DNA of 64,000 bases, from contig NZ_JAINVZ010000001.1 of assembly GCF_019890615.1 (NCBI RefSeq), forward strand, positions 248,001 to 312,000, given 5' to 3'. The translations under genes and the position numbers were made by a program. Below the pieces are notes generated by a model, which saw nothing but the letters and a program-made list of their open reading frames with translations, did no database searches and was not told the origin of the DNA. Shown here piece after piece: positions 1-8,752 of this stretch. This stretch comes from Streptantibioticus parmotrematis (GTDB lineage: Bacteria; Actinomycetota; Actinomycetes; Streptomycetales; Streptomycetaceae). Each line of letters starts with the position of its first letter. Position 1 is the stretch's first letter.

Positions 1-947
1 TGGGCAGGACCAACCGCAACGTCGTCGGCCAGCCGATGGTCCCGCAGTTCGCCGCCAAGTCGACCGGGCTGTCGCTCATGGTCTTCGGCAGCCTGTCCGC
101 GCTCGCCGCCTCGGCGCAGATCAACCCCATCTGGATCTACGGTCCCTACCGCCCCGACATCGTCATCACCGACGCGCAGCCGGACTGGTACGTGGGGTTC
201 CTGGAGGGCGCGCTGCGCCTGATGCCCCCGGCCGAGACCACCGTCGCCGGCCACACCCTGATGTGGAACGTGCTGGTGCCCGCGCTGCTGATGCCCGGGG
301 TGCTGTTCACGCTGCTGATCCTCTACCCGTTCTGCGAGCGCTGGGTGACCGGCGACGCGGGCGAGCACCATCTGCTGGACCGCCCGCGCGACCACCCGGC
401 CCGCACCGCCTTCGGCGTCGCCGGGGTGGTCTTCTACGGCGTCCTGCTGCTGGCGGGCGGCAACGACGTGGTCGCGTACGCGATGCGCTGGTCGGTGAAC
501 GCGTTGACCTGGATCTTCCGTGTCGCCGTCATCGTCGGCCCGCCGCTGGCCTTCATGCTGACCAAGCGACTGTGCCTGGCGTTGCAGGACCACGAACGCG
601 AGACGCTGACCGAGGGCACCGAGACCGGCCGGGTCAGCCAGGCGGTGCACGGCGAGATCTCCGAGGCCCACCGCCCGGTCCCGGCCGAGGCCCGCTACCG
701 GGCGCTGGTCCGCGCGACCCCGCGCCCCCTGAGCGTCGACGAGGGCGCCGAGGAGGGGGAGGGGGCGCGCGTCCGCCGGGTGCGGCGCCTGCGGGTCGCG
801 CTGGGCTCCTGGTACTACGGCGACCGTGTCGAGATGCCCGCGACGCCCCGTCAGCGTGCCGAGATCGAGGCCCGCACGGCGCCGCCCGCGCACCCCGGCG
901 ACTCCGACGACGCCCCCGAGCGCCAGGCGACCGCGCCGAGCGAGTGA
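1..947 (+). CDS. qcrB: Cytochrome bc1 complex cytochrome b subunit, C-terminal part (5' end outside window)
   Basis: The reading frame is open from the left edge (frame starting at base 3), so the first half, with the heme-binding helices, is missing. The visible part starts GRTNRNVVGQPMVPQFAAKS and holds the later membrane helices, including a segment at MLMPGVLFTLLILYPFCERW. A long charged cytosolic tail follows. Layout and tail match actinobacterial QcrB, the menaquinol-oxidising subunit that forms a supercomplex with cytochrome aa3 oxidase. It converges on ctaF 28 bases downstream. Because the usual operon partners qcrC and qcrA would lie to the left, I cannot tell whether this is the main or an additional copy. 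The oppositely oriented ctaD-ctaF pair suggests an additional one. Confidence 0.9.
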   Translation, partial: GRTNRNVVGQPMVPQFAAKSTGLSLMVFGSLSALAASAQINPIWIYGPYRPDIVITDAQPDWYVGFLEGALRLMPPAETTVAGHTLMWNVLVPALLMPGVLFTLLILYPFCERWVTGDAGEHHLLDRPRDHPARTAFGVAGVVFYGVLLLAGGNDVVAYAMRWSVNALTWIFRVAVIVGPPLAFMLTKRLCLALQDHERETLTEGTETGRVSQAVHGEISEAHRPVPAEARYRALVRATPRPLSVDEGAEEGEGARVRRVRRLRVALGSWYYGDRVEMPATPRQRAEIEARTAPPAHPGDSDDAPERQATAPSE

Positions 948-975
948 CGACCACGCCGAGCGATGACCGAGCCGC

Positions 976-1365
976 TCACTCCCCGCGGTGCGCGTACTGG
1001 AAGGCGAACCCGCCCACCCCGGCCCCCAGCACGCCGAAGCCGATCAGGAACAGCCACAGCCCGTAGACGACGCCCAGCGCGCACAGCACGGACCCCAGCG
1101 CCGTCATCGGTGGCCAGGCGCTGCGCGCCGGGAAGAAGTCCACCGGCCCGGAGCGCTCCAGGATCTCGGCGTCGCCGCGGTCCTCCGGACGGGTGCCCTT
1201 GCGGCGGTACTGCGTGTAGAGGAAGAACGAGATCAACGAGGCCATCAGGAACGACACCGCGAGCGCGGCCTTGCCGGCCGGGTCCGTGGCGTACACCGCG
1301 TAGACGACGAAGGCCGCCAGGAAGAACAGCGCCACTCCGGCGAACAGCCGGGCCTCGGTCCTCAC
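976..1365 (-). CDS. ctaF: Cytochrome c oxidase subunit IV (CtaF)
   Basis: A 129-residue protein with four hydrophobic helices in two pairs (about residues 7-27, 33-50, 88-105, 106-124). It has the CtaF-typical middle YTQYRRKG and FFPARSAWPP. CtaF is the small actinobacterial subunit IV of the aa3-type oxidase. It starts with GTG four bases after the ctaD stop and has a GGGAGA Shine-Dalgarno inside the ctaD end, so the two are one transcript. Size is normal for the family. No catalytic role is known; it is thought to stabilise subunit I. Confidence 0.9.
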   Translation of the reverse strand: MRTEARLFAGVALFFLAAFVVYAVYATDPAGKAALAVSFLMASLISFFLYTQYRRKGTRPEDRGDAEILERSGPVDFFPARSAWPPMTALGSVLCALGVVYGLWLFLIGFGVLGAGVGGFAFQYAHRGE

Positions 1366-1369
1366 CGGG

Positions 1370-3079
1370 TCACTCTCCCTTGGTGTCGGGCGTGGGTTGG
1401 CCGCTCCCGTCGGACTCCGGCAGCTCCCGGGTCACCGGAGCCTGCGGATGCCGCAGGTCGAAGGCGGGGGAGTCGGAGCGGATGCGCGGCAGCGCCGTGA
1501 AGTTGTGCCGCGGCGGCGGGCAGGAGGTCGCCCACTCCAGCGAACGCCCGAAACCCCACGGGTCGTCCACCTCGACCCTGGGCGCGTACCGGGCCGTGTG
1601 CCACACGTTGTACAGGAACGGCAGCGTGGACGCGCCCAGCAGGAACGCGCCGACCGAGGAGATGGTGTTCAGCGTGGTGAAGCCGTCGGACGGCAGGTAG
1701 TCCGCGTACCGCCGGGGCATGCCTTCCTCGCCCAGCCAGTGCTGCACCAGGAACGTGGTCTGGAATCCCACGAACAACGTCCAGAAGTGCACCCGGCCCC
1801 ACCGCTCGTCCAGCATCCGGCCGGTCCACTTCGGCCACCAGAAGTAGAACCCGCCGAACATCGCGAACACCACCGTCCCGAACAGCACGTAGTGCAGGTG
1901 CGCCACGATGAAGTACGAGTCGCTGACGTGGAAGTCCAGCGGCGGCGAGGCGATCAGCACCCCGCTCAGTCCGCCCAGCAGGAAGGTCACCAGGAAGCCG
2001 GTCGCCCACAGCATCGGCGTCTCGAACGACACCGAACCGTGCCACATCGTGCCGATCCAGTTGAAGAACTTCACCCCGGTCGGCACGGCGATCAGGAACG
2101 ACATCAGCGAGAAGAACGGCAGCAGCACCTCGCCCGTGACGAACATGTGGTGTGCCCACACCGTCGCCGACAGCATCGTGATGGCGATCGTCGCGCCCAC
2201 CATGCCCATGTAGCCGAAGACCGGCTTGCGGCTGAAGACCGGGATGATCTCGGTGATCACCCCGAAGAACGGCAACGCCACGATGTAGACCTCGGGATGG
2301 CCGAAGAACCAGAACAGGTGCTGCCACAGGATCGCCCCGCCGTTGGCCGGGTCGTAGACGTGCGCGCCGAACTTGCGGTCCGCCTCCAGCGCCAGCAGCG
2401 CGGCGGTCAGCACCGGGAACGCCAGCAACGCCAGGATCGAGGTGAACAGGATGTTCCAGGTGAAGATCGGCATCCGGAACATCGTCATCCCCGGCGCCCG
2501 CAGGCACACGATGGTGGTGACGAAGTTGACCGAGCCCAGTACGGTGCTCAGCCCCGCCACCACCAGGCCCATGCACCACAGGTCGCCGCCGTGTCCGGGT
2601 GAGAAGACCGCGCTGTTGAGCGGCGCGTACGCGAACCACCCGAACGCCGCGGCGCCACCGGGGATCAGGAAGCCGGAGACGACCATCAGCGCGCCGAACA
2701 GGTACAGCCAGTAGGTGAGGGCGTTGAGCCGGGGGAACGCCACGTCCGGGGCGCCGATCTGAAGGGGCATCACGGCGTTGGCGAAACCCGCGAACAGCGG
2801 GGTGGCGAACAGCAGCATCATGATGGTGCCGTGCACGGTGAACAGCTGGTTGTACTGCTCGTTGCTGACGAACTGGAGCCCCGGGCGGGCCAGTTCGGCC
2901 CGCATCAGCATCGCCAGCACACCGCCGAGCAGGAAGAAGCAGAAGGACGTGACCAGATAGAGGTTGCCGATCACCTTGTGGTCGGTGGTGGTGAACCAGC
3001 GCAGCATCGCGCGGCCATCGCGCAGCCGCCGCTGAGCCGCCGCGTCGTCCTGTCGCGCCGCCTGCTCCAGCCGCACCAT
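1370..3079 (-). CDS. ctaD: Cytochrome c oxidase subunit I (CtaD), aa3 type
   Basis: Heme-copper oxidase catalytic subunit with about 12 membrane helices. All metal ligands are visible (numbering from this start). His83 in FTVHGTIMM and His396 in VAHLHYV are low-spin heme ligands. His261 with the cross-linked Tyr265 in HPEVYI, and the pair His310-His311 in AHHMF, bind CuB. His394 is the high-spin heme ligand. The K-channel Lys (PTGVKFFN) and the D-channel Asp (GAPDVAFPR) are also present, so the enzyme should pump protons. The ATG at 3079 is preferred over a GTG at 3109 because GGAGGGG lies 5 bases before it. ctaF follows in an operon. No ctaC (subunit II) lies upstream; the next gene is divergent and regulatory. 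Confidence 0.95.
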   Translation of the reverse strand: MVRLEQAARQDDAAAQRRLRDGRAMLRWFTTTDHKVIGNLYLVTSFCFFLLGGVLAMLMRAELARPGLQFVSNEQYNQLFTVHGTIMMLLFATPLFAGFANAVMPLQIGAPDVAFPRLNALTYWLYLFGALMVVSGFLIPGGAAAFGWFAYAPLNSAVFSPGHGGDLWCMGLVVAGLSTVLGSVNFVTTIVCLRAPGMTMFRMPIFTWNILFTSILALLAFPVLTAALLALEADRKFGAHVYDPANGGAILWQHLFWFFGHPEVYIVALPFFGVITEIIPVFSRKPVFGYMGMVGATIAITMLSATVWAHHMFVTGEVLLPFFSLMSFLIAVPTGVKFFNWIGTMWHGSVSFETPMLWATGFLVTFLLGGLSGVLIASPPLDFHVSDSYFIVAHLHYVLFGTVVFAMFGGFYFWWPKWTGRMLDERWGRVHFWTLFVGFQTTFLVQHWLGEEGMPRRYADYLPSDGFTTLNTISSVGAFLLGASTLPFLYNVWHTARYAPRVEVDDPWGFGRSLEWATSCPPPRHNFTALPRIRSDSPAFDLRHPQAPVTRELPESDGSGQPTPDTKGE

Positions 3080-3272
3080 CGGCCCCTCCGCTTGTTCGCC
3101 GGGTGTCACAGTCCAGGTGCCTGCTCCCTAGCCGGTGCCGCCCCACCCGAACCCCGCGGGCACCGGGTTCCACCGTTCGGCGCAGCGCGTAGCCGGTGCT
3201 TCCTGCCCTCGTGCTGTCCTCGCGCGCCGGGTGCGAGGGGCGGTGCGCGCCCGGGTGGGGGAGAATGGCGCC

Positions 3273-3608
3273 ATGCCCCAGGTGAGTTTCGCCGTCCGAC
3301 GAGGCGGCGGGGGAGCGGGACCCGTCGTCCTCGTGCTGACCGGCGACATCGACCGCGACGAGTCGGTGGTGCTCGCCGAGGCCGCGGCGAGCGTCGAGGC
3401 GTGCGGGGCGGACCTGCGGGTGGACCTCAGCGGCGTGCGCTTCATGGACTCCAGCGGCCTGCACTTCCTCGTCGCGCTGCGCAACGAGGCCGAGGCGCGC
3501 GGTGCCCGTTTCGTCCTCAGCGGGGTACGGCCGCAGGCAGCCCGGCTGGTGCGGCTCGTGGGCCTGGAGGATTTCCTCGGCCTGCCGCCCGAGACCCGGT
3601 CAGCCTGA
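3273..3608 (+). CDS. STAS-domain anti-sigma factor antagonist
   Basis: A 111-residue protein that is almost wholly one STAS domain. The phosphorylatable Ser lies in VRFMDSSGLHFLV, as in SpoIIAA/RsbV. In partner switching the unphosphorylated form binds an RsbW-like kinase and frees its sigma factor. The ATG at 3273 follows GGGGGAGA by 9 bases; an open frame upstream of it has no start signal. It is divergent from ctaD and overlaps the end of the facing RsbW-like gene by 9 bases. That gene, plus the sigma factor next to it, make its likely partners (inference from position). Confidence 0.88.
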   Translation: MPQVSFAVRRGGGGAGPVVLVLTGDIDRDESVVLAEAAASVEACGADLRVDLSGVRFMDSSGLHFLVALRNEAEARGARFVLSGVRPQAARLVRLVGLEDFLGLPPETRSA

Positions 3609-4040
3609 GGCCCCCGCCGGGCCCACCCGCAGCGCCGCCCGCACCACCTTGCCGCCGGGCGCGGGGCGCACCTCGACGCCCTCCGACAGCCGCGACACGA
3701 TGCGCAGCCCGTACCCGGCCGGTCCCGGCGCGGCCTGGGGGAACGCGCCGGGCGGATCGCTGTCCGCCACCGCCACGTCCACGTACGGCGGCTCGACCGT
3801 CACCCTCAGCGTGCACGGACCCGGGGCGTGGCGGCAGGCGTTGGAGGTCAGCTCGGTCACGATCAGGACGACGTCCTCGGCCACCCGCTCGTCCATCTCC
3901 CCCTCGTACGCCGCCGGGAGCGCGTCGAGGAAGGCCCGGGCGGCCCGCCCGGCGCGGTGGACCGAGCCGGCTCGTCCGTCCATCCGGACGACGAGGACCG
4001 GCGGGTCGTCCACGGCCACCACCTCGCGCCTGTTGCCCAA
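3600..4040 (-). CDS. RsbW-like ATP-binding anti-sigma factor / serine kinase
   Basis: HATPase_c-type (GHKL) domain of about 125 residues with N-box VLIVTELTSNACRHA and G-box GYGLRIVSRL, as in RsbW/SpoIIAB and their many streptomycete relatives. It is predicted to bind ATP, hold a SigB/F-type sigma factor, and phosphorylate a STAS protein. It lies 70 bases downstream of the sigma factor gene on the same strand, with its STAS antagonist facing it, so a complete sigma/anti-sigma/antagonist set is clustered here. The start is uncertain: the longest frame opens with TTG, and GTG codons 6-9 residues further in are alternatives. Confidence 0.85.
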   Translation of the reverse strand: MGNRREVVAVDDPPVLVVRMDGRAGSVHRAGRAARAFLDALPAAYEGEMDERVAEDVVLIVTELTSNACRHAPGPCTLRVTVEPPYVDVAVADSDPPGAFPQAAPGPAGYGLRIVSRLSEGVEVRPAPGGKVVRAALRVGPAGASG

Positions 4041-4110
4041 TCGCTGCCCACAGGTCTGCCCCCGGGGGCGGGCGGTATGCGCGGACGGACGCAGGCATCG
4101 GGCGGGGGAC

Positions 4111-4998
4111 TCAGCCCGCGCGGCCCGGGTCGTCCTCCTCCTGCCAGCGGGCCCGCAGCTCCCGCAGGGTGCCCGACAGCAGCCGGGAGACGTGCATCTG
4201 CGAGACGCCGATCCGCTCGGCGATCTCGACCTGCGTCAGGTTCCCCCAGAAGCGCAGCAGCACGATGGTCCGCTCCCGCGGCGGCAGGTCGTTCAGCAGC
4301 ACCCCGAGCGTCTCGCGGACCTCGGTGAGCTCCAGCTCGTTGTCGTCCTGGCCCAGGCGCTCCGACAGCGGAGTGCCGGGCTGGTCGTCGCCCGGATCGC
4401 TCAGGGCGTCGAGGCGGTCGATCCGGTACGCGCGCGCCGCCCGGATCCCGTCGTCCACGTCGCAGGCCCGCACGTGCAGGTACGCGGCGATCTCGTCGGT
4501 ACTGGGGGCGCGGCCGAGGTCTTGCTCCAGCCGGTCGGAGCCGCGGGCCACGGCCAGATAGAGCTCCTGCACCCGCCGGGGCACGTGCACCGGCCATGAG
4601 GTGTCCCGGAAGTAGCGCTTGATCTCGCCGGAGATGGTGGGGATCGCGAACGTGGAGAACTCCACGCCGCGGTCGACGTCGTAGGCGTCGACCGCCTTGA
4701 TCAGGCCGACGACGCCCACCTGCACGATGTCGTCCATCGACTCGTGCCGGTGGCGGTAGGAGGCGGCGACGTAGCGCACCAGCGGGAGGCTGAGTTCGAT
4801 GAGGGTGCCGCGCACGTAGCCGTAGGCGGGGTCCGCGGGGTCCAGCGCGGCCAGCCGGCGCAGCAGCACGTCGGTCAGCGCACGTGCCTCCGTCTTGCCC
4901 ATGGCACGCATCTGCTCGGGTTCAAGTCGCGGCAGACGGTCCCCGCCGGGGGCGGGGCGCGTCCCGGCCGCGCGGGTCGTCCGGGTCGACGTGGGCAT
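4111..4998 (-). CDS. RNA polymerase sigma factor, SigB/SigF/SigG family
   Basis: A 295-residue group 3 sigma-70 factor. After a basic, variable N-terminus come region 2 (about 70-150, MDDIVQVGVVGLIKAVDAYD and FSTFAIPTISGEIKRYFRDT), region 3 (about 150-215), and region 4 with the helix-turn-helix TQVEIAERIGVSQMHVSRLL (about 250-275). The SGEIKR and QMHVSRLL signatures are typical of streptomycete stress or sporulation sigma factors of the SigB/F type. The RsbW-like gene follows it and a STAS gene faces them, so activity is probably controlled by partner switching. I saw no GGGTA-type promoter in the 220 bases upstream. Which member of the family it is cannot be decided here. Confidence 0.92.
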   Translation of the reverse strand: MPTSTRTTRAAGTRPAPGGDRLPRLEPEQMRAMGKTEARALTDVLLRRLAALDPADPAYGYVRGTLIELSLPLVRYVAASYRHRHESMDDIVQVGVVGLIKAVDAYDVDRGVEFSTFAIPTISGEIKRYFRDTSWPVHVPRRVQELYLAVARGSDRLEQDLGRAPSTDEIAAYLHVRACDVDDGIRAARAYRIDRLDALSDPGDDQPGTPLSERLGQDDNELELTEVRETLGVLLNDLPPRERTIVLLRFWGNLTQVEIAERIGVSQMHVSRLLSGTLRELRARWQEEDDPGRAG

Positions 4999-5222
4999 GA
5001 GAGGTCATCCCCTAGCGCCGGAGCTGGTGCTCCCGGCGGTCTCTCGTCGGTTCACGCCAGGCGAACGGGACGCGGCCCGCTCGCCGTGGTCCCGGCCCTG
5101 ACGTCCGGACCGGGCCAGAGACCCGGACCCGACGCGGAGCCGGGACGACCTTCACCCCTCCACCCTGCCCCGCCCGGCCGGTGAGCGCCAACGCACGGCC
5201 GTCCGGGTGACGCGTGCCCGCC

Positions 5223-5921
5223 CTATCCGGCCCGGGTCAGCCCCTCCGTGAGGCGGTCCGCCAGGGTCCTCAGGTCGTCGGCGACGAGCGACGGCCGGGT
5301 CAGGACGCGGGGGAACTCCGCGCCGTCACGGTGCAGCCATGCGGCGTGCAGCCCCGCCCGCCGGGCCCCGTCGACGTCCCAGGGGTGGACGGCCACCATG
5401 AGGGCCTCGCCGGGCGCGACCCCCAGGTGTTCGACGGCGTCCAGGTAGGCGCGGGGTGCGGGTTTCCACTGCCGGGTCGACTCGACGCTGAGCATCGCCT
5501 CGAAGCGGTCCGCCAGTCCGGCCCGCCCGAGCAGCCGTTCCGCGACGGCGGCCGGGCCGTTGGAGAGCGTCGCCAGCCGGAATCCGGCGGAGTGCAGCGC
5601 CAGGACGCCCTCGGGCACGTCGGCGTGCGGCTCCAGGGCCGCGAAGCCCGCGAGGACGTGGTCGACCGCACCGTCCAGGTCCGCCGGGGGGCGTGGCAGG
5701 CCGGACAGCACGGTACGCGCCTCGTCGTGGGCGAGGGCGAGGAAGTCGGCGTAGCCGCCCGCGGCGGTCGCCGCGATGCCGTCGCGCAGCAGTGCGGACA
5801 ACCACGCCTCGGCCAGGTGGGCGGGCGCGCCGACCGCACGGAAGCGGCCGGCCAGCGGCGCCGGATCGCTCAGCGTGCCGTTGACGTCGAAGAGGATCAC
5901 GTGCGGCCCGGGGAGTGCCAT
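5223..5921 (-). CDS. HAD-superfamily hydrolase, haloacid dehalogenase type II-like
   Basis: About 232 residues. Motif I is FDVNGTLSD, where the second Asp of the usual DxD is replaced by Asn, as in 2-haloacid dehalogenases (type II) rather than phosphatases. Motif II is the Ser/Asn in TLSNGPAA, motif III the Lys in WKPAPRAYL and motif IV is AVHPWDVDGARRAG. This set is characteristic of type II dehalogenase-like proteins; the true substrate is unknown. The ATG at 5921 has GGGAG six bases before it. It follows an uncharacterised gene by 17 bases on the same strand and is probably co-transcribed with it. Confidence 0.82.
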   Translation of the reverse strand: MALPGPHVILFDVNGTLSDPAPLAGRFRAVGAPAHLAEAWLSALLRDGIAATAAGGYADFLALAHDEARTVLSGLPRPPADLDGAVDHVLAGFAALEPHADVPEGVLALHSAGFRLATLSNGPAAVAERLLGRAGLADRFEAMLSVESTRQWKPAPRAYLDAVEHLGVAPGEALMVAVHPWDVDGARRAGLHAAWLHRDGAEFPRVLTRPSLVADDLRTLADRLTEGLTRAG

Positions 5922-5938
5922 GTCGGCTCCCGGCCCGC

Positions 5939-6337
5939 TCAGCGCTTCCCCTGCCCGCCGGACGTCCGCTCGGGTCCGGAGGTCAGGCACAGCACCTGTT
6001 CCATCTCCTGGTCGCCCAGGCTGCTGCCGCGGTCCTCGGCCGCGAAGTCGCCCATCAGCGCGCCGCGGGCCTCGCGCACGGCCGTCGGCTGCCCGGACAG
6101 GTAGGCGCTGACCTCACCGGAGATCCGCTTCGGGCCCTGGGAGGGACGGCACTCGCTGGTGTCGTAGTGCGCGTAGCGGATCACCGGGCGCTCGCCCTCA
6201 TGGGCCTCGGTGACCTCGCCCGGCCCCTGCTCGGTGGTGAAGTGTTCCGCGAGCGCGCCGAACACGACCCTCGCGTCCTTGGCGGAGCACCCGGCGAGCT
6301 TGACGTCGACGTGGTGCACGTTGGTGTCGGTGGCCAT
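5939..6337 (-). CDS. Uncharacterised 132-residue protein
   Basis: Starts at ATG 6337 after AGGAAGGGACG. It has an acidic N-terminus (MATDTNVHHVDVKLAGCSAK), then a mixed alpha/beta pattern with several charged clusters and YAHYDTSECR in the middle. No signal peptide or membrane helix is visible. I do not recognise the family. It lies between udgX, 83 bases upstream, and a HAD gene 17 bases downstream, all on one strand, so a role linked to DNA or nucleotide damage is possible but unsupported. Coding is favoured by a good ribosome site and GC-rich third positions. Confidence 0.65.
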   Translation of the reverse strand: MATDTNVHHVDVKLAGCSAKDARVVFGALAEHFTTEQGPGEVTEAHEGERPVIRYAHYDTSECRPSQGPKRISGEVSAYLSGQPTAVREARGALMGDFAAEDRGSSLGDQEMEQVLCLTSGPERTSGGQGKR

Positions 6338-6420
6338 CGGACTTCGTCCCTTCCTGACCGGATCCGGCCGCCGGGTGCCCGGCACGGGATGACGAACGGG
6401 ACGTCGCGGGAGCCCGCGCG

Positions 6421-7131
6421 TCACGTCAGCTCCCGCGCCGCCACCTTCAGGTCGGAGACCAGCCCCTGGTAGACCTTCTCGCGTTCGTCGTCGTCGGCAC
6501 GCAGTACGGCCGACGGATGGATGGTCGCCACCAGGCCGCACGCCGGGTCGTCCGGCGCCTCGCCACGGTGGCCGTCGCCGCCCCCGCCGCCGCGACCGAG
6601 GTCCGGCATCGGCATGAGCACCCCGCGCTGCTTCGTCACCCGGAAGGACGACCCGAGCAGCGCCTTGCCCGCGGTCGCGCCCAGCGCCACGACCACCTGA
6701 GGGTCCAGCAGGTCCAGCTCGGCCGCGAGCCACGGGCGGCACGCGGCCATCTCGCGCAGGTTCGGCGGCTTGTGGATGCGCCGCTTGCCGCGCGGGGCGA
6801 CGGAGAACTTGAAGTGCTTGACGGCGTTGGTGACGTAGCCGACCGCGGGGTCGATGCCCGCGTCGTCCAGCGCCCGCCCCAGCAGCTTCCCCGCCGGGCC
6901 GACGAACGGCCTGCCCTGCCGGTCCTCCTGGTCGCCCGGCTGCTCCCCGAGCAGCACGATCCGCGCCGACGCGTCGCCCTCGCCGAAGACGGTCCGCGTG
7001 GCGTCCCGGTACAGCGGGCAGCCGTGACATCCGGCCGCCGCCTTCCGCAGGGCCGCCAGATCCGCGTGCGCGGGCACGAAGGAGGACGCGTCATACACCT
7101 GACCGGCTCGTTCGCCGTCGCTGGATGCCAT
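6421..7131 (-). CDS. udgX: UdgX-type uracil-DNA binding protein / glycosylase
   Basis: A 236-residue family 4-like uracil-DNA glycosylase with the UdgX hallmarks. There is an N-terminal iron-sulfur cysteine pair GCHGCPLY, motif A GEQPGDQEDRQGRPFVGPAG, and the inserted loop GKRRIHKPP. The His in RRIH forms a covalent link to the uracil-excised sugar in the mycobacterial enzyme. Motif B ATIHPSAVLR is also present. It should excise uracil from DNA and stay covalently attached. The start at ATG 7131 follows GGAGGGCGCG. A Gly/Asp-rich insertion near residue 180 is unusual in length. It is divergent from an Fpg/Nei glycosylase 95 bases away, making a small base-excision-repair locus. Confidence 0.95.
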   Translation of the reverse strand: MASSDGERAGQVYDASSFVPAHADLAALRKAAAGCHGCPLYRDATRTVFGEGDASARIVLLGEQPGDQEDRQGRPFVGPAGKLLGRALDDAGIDPAVGYVTNAVKHFKFSVAPRGKRRIHKPPNLREMAACRPWLAAELDLLDPQVVVALGATAGKALLGSSFRVTKQRGVLMPMPDLGRGGGGGDGHRGEAPDDPACGLVATIHPSAVLRADDDEREKVYQGLVSDLKVAARELT

Positions 7132-7226
7132 CGCGCCCTCCGTTCGCTCTGGCGGGGCGGGTACCCAGCTGCTCGCGGCTTATGTGGACATATGCCCGGC
7201 GGGCGGATTCCGGTTAGGGTGACGGC

Positions 7227-8012
7227 ATGCCGGAGTTGCCGGACGTCGAGGGCTTCCGCGAGGTGCTGGCGCGGCACGGCGAGGGCCATCGCGTGGAGCG
7301 GGTGGAGGTCGCCGACGCGGGCGTGCTGCGTGGGGTGTCGGCCGCCCGGCTGCGGCGCGAACTGAAAGGCCGCCGCCTGGGTACGCCCACCCGGCACGGC
7401 AAGTGGCTGATCGCGCCCACTGGAGGACCGACGCTGCTGCTGCACTTCGGCATGACCGGCCGACTCGTGCACTGCGCGGCGAAGGACGAACCGCACCCCC
7501 ACGACCGCGTCGTCGTCGCCCTGCGCGGCGACGGTCAGCTGCGCTTCCGCGACCAGCGCAAGTTGCAGGGCATCCGGCTGGAGGACGACGCCGGGGTGCG
7601 GCGGGTGCTGGACTCCCAGGGACCGGACGCGGCGGAGGTCGATCGCGCCGGCTTCGAGGAGCTGATGACGGGCCGGCGAGCCCGCGTGAAGTCCGTGCTG
7701 ATCGACCAGTGCGCGCTGGCCGGGCTCGGCAACCTGCTCGCCGACGAGATCCTCTGGCGGGCCCGCCTGCACCCCGCCCGGCGCGCCGACAGCCTCGACC
7801 GGGACGAACTGCGCAGGCTCCACGGCCGCATGCGCGGCGTGCTGCGCTCCGCCGTGCCCACCGGCCGCGTGCCGCCCAGGCGTTCCTGGCTGACCGGCCA
7901 CCGCGACGACCCGGACCCGCACTGCCCGCGCTGCGGCCATCCGCTGCGCCGCGGCCGGGTCTCGGGGCGCGGCACGGTGTGGTGCCCGCACTGCCAGCCC
8001 GAGGACGGCTGA
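7227..8012 (+). CDS. Fpg/Nei-family DNA glycosylase (zinc-finger type)
   Basis: A 261-residue protein starting MPELPDVEGF, so after Met removal the catalytic N-terminal proline and following acidic residue are in place. The helix-two-turn-helix segment (QCALAGLGNLLADEILWRA) and a C-terminal zinc finger with two Cys pairs (CPRCG and CPHC) match formamidopyrimidine/endonuclease VIII proteins. These remove oxidised bases and cut the abasic site. It has PELPDVE rather than PELPE, a variant common in actinobacterial Nei-like paralogs, so substrate range is uncertain. AGGGTGA precedes the ATG. It is divergent from udgX. Confidence 0.92.
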   Translation: MPELPDVEGFREVLARHGEGHRVERVEVADAGVLRGVSAARLRRELKGRRLGTPTRHGKWLIAPTGGPTLLLHFGMTGRLVHCAAKDEPHPHDRVVVALRGDGQLRFRDQRKLQGIRLEDDAGVRRVLDSQGPDAAEVDRAGFEELMTGRRARVKSVLIDQCALAGLGNLLADEILWRARLHPARRADSLDRDELRRLHGRMRGVLRSAVPTGRVPPRRSWLTGHRDDPDPHCPRCGHPLRRGRVSGRGTVWCPHCQPEDG

Positions 8013-8058
8013 CCCTCCGCGAGCGGGGGCGCATGCGTCCACCGATCCTGGCGCCGGG

Positions 8059-8089
8059 TGCGTGTTGCCCCGGAAGCGGGGCAGACGCA
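8059..8089 (+). promoter_or_regulatory. Hairpin just upstream of a ribosome binding site
   Basis: Stem TGCGT/ACGCA plus TGCCCC/GGGGCA around a GGAAGC loop, ending 6 bases before the GGAGGTGG Shine-Dalgarno of the small membrane protein gene. It may modulate translation or mRNA stability; no known riboswitch fold is recognised. A similar CCCCGGAA-containing hairpin lies ahead of the gene at 63318. Confidence 0.35.
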
Positions 8090-8109
8090 TCCACGGAGGT
8101 GGATGTCCT

Positions 8110-8277
8110 ATGGGTCCCTTGCTTGTGGTGCTGCTTCTGGCGCTGCTGTTGTTCGGCGTGGGCTTCGCGCTGCACGTCCTGTGGTGGATCGCGATCGTCG
8201 TGCTGGTGCTGTGGTTGCTGGGCTTCCTGGTACGCCCGGGTTCGGGCGCCGGGCGCGGCCGCTGGTACCGATGGTGA
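8110..8277 (+). CDS. Small hydrophobic membrane protein, lmo0937-like
   Basis: A 55-residue protein, nearly all membrane: MGPLLVVLLLALLLFGVGFA, then a second helix with LWWIAIVVLVLWLLGFLVR and a short basic, Trp/Tyr-containing tail. The LWWIxxVLLxLWLLGF pattern is that of the lmo0937-type small membrane proteins often found among stress-induced genes. The ATG at 8110 has GGAGGTGG ahead of it; longer upstream frames are not needed. Function unknown. Confidence 0.8.
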   Translation: MGPLLVVLLLALLLFGVGFALHVLWWIAIVVLVLWLLGFLVRPGSGAGRGRWYRW

Positions 8278-8285
8278 CGCGTTCC

Positions 8286-8312
8286 TGAGCGCCGGGCGAA
8301 CCCCGGCGCTCA
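8286..8312. terminator. Bidirectional terminator hairpin
   Basis: Perfect 11-bp stem TGAGCGCCGGG with a 5-base loop, between the end of the small membrane protein gene and the end of the facing response regulator gene. It is placed to stop transcription from both sides. Confidence 0.6.
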
Positions 8313-8752
8313 GCCGCGGCGGCCCGGCAGTTTGACCACCGTGACGAAGAAGTGGTCGATCTGCCGGATCGCCGCCATGAACTGGTCGAGGTCGACCGGC
8401 TTGGTGACGTACGCGTTGGCGTGCAGCCGGTAGCTGCGCAGGATGTCCTCCTCGGCGGCCGAGGTGGTCAGCACCACGACCGGGATGTGCTCCAGGTCCG
8501 GGTCGGACTTGATGCGCTCCAGCACCTGACGCCCGTCGTACTTGGGCAGGTTCAGGTCGAGCAGGATCAGGTCGGGGGACGGCGCGTCGGTGTGGTCCCC
8601 GCGCCGGTAGAGGAAGTCGAGGGCTTCGAGCCCGTCCCGTACGACGTGCAGGTTGTTGCCGATCTTGTTGTCCTCGAACGCCTCCCGGGTCATCATCTCG
8701 TCACCCGGGTCGTCCTCGACGAGCAGGACCTCTACGGGGTGGGCGCTGGCGT

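Noticed and set aside
7149-7170. GGGTACCC upstream of udgX as a SigB-type promoter
   Set aside because: On neither strand is there a GNNT element 14-16 bases upstream of it.
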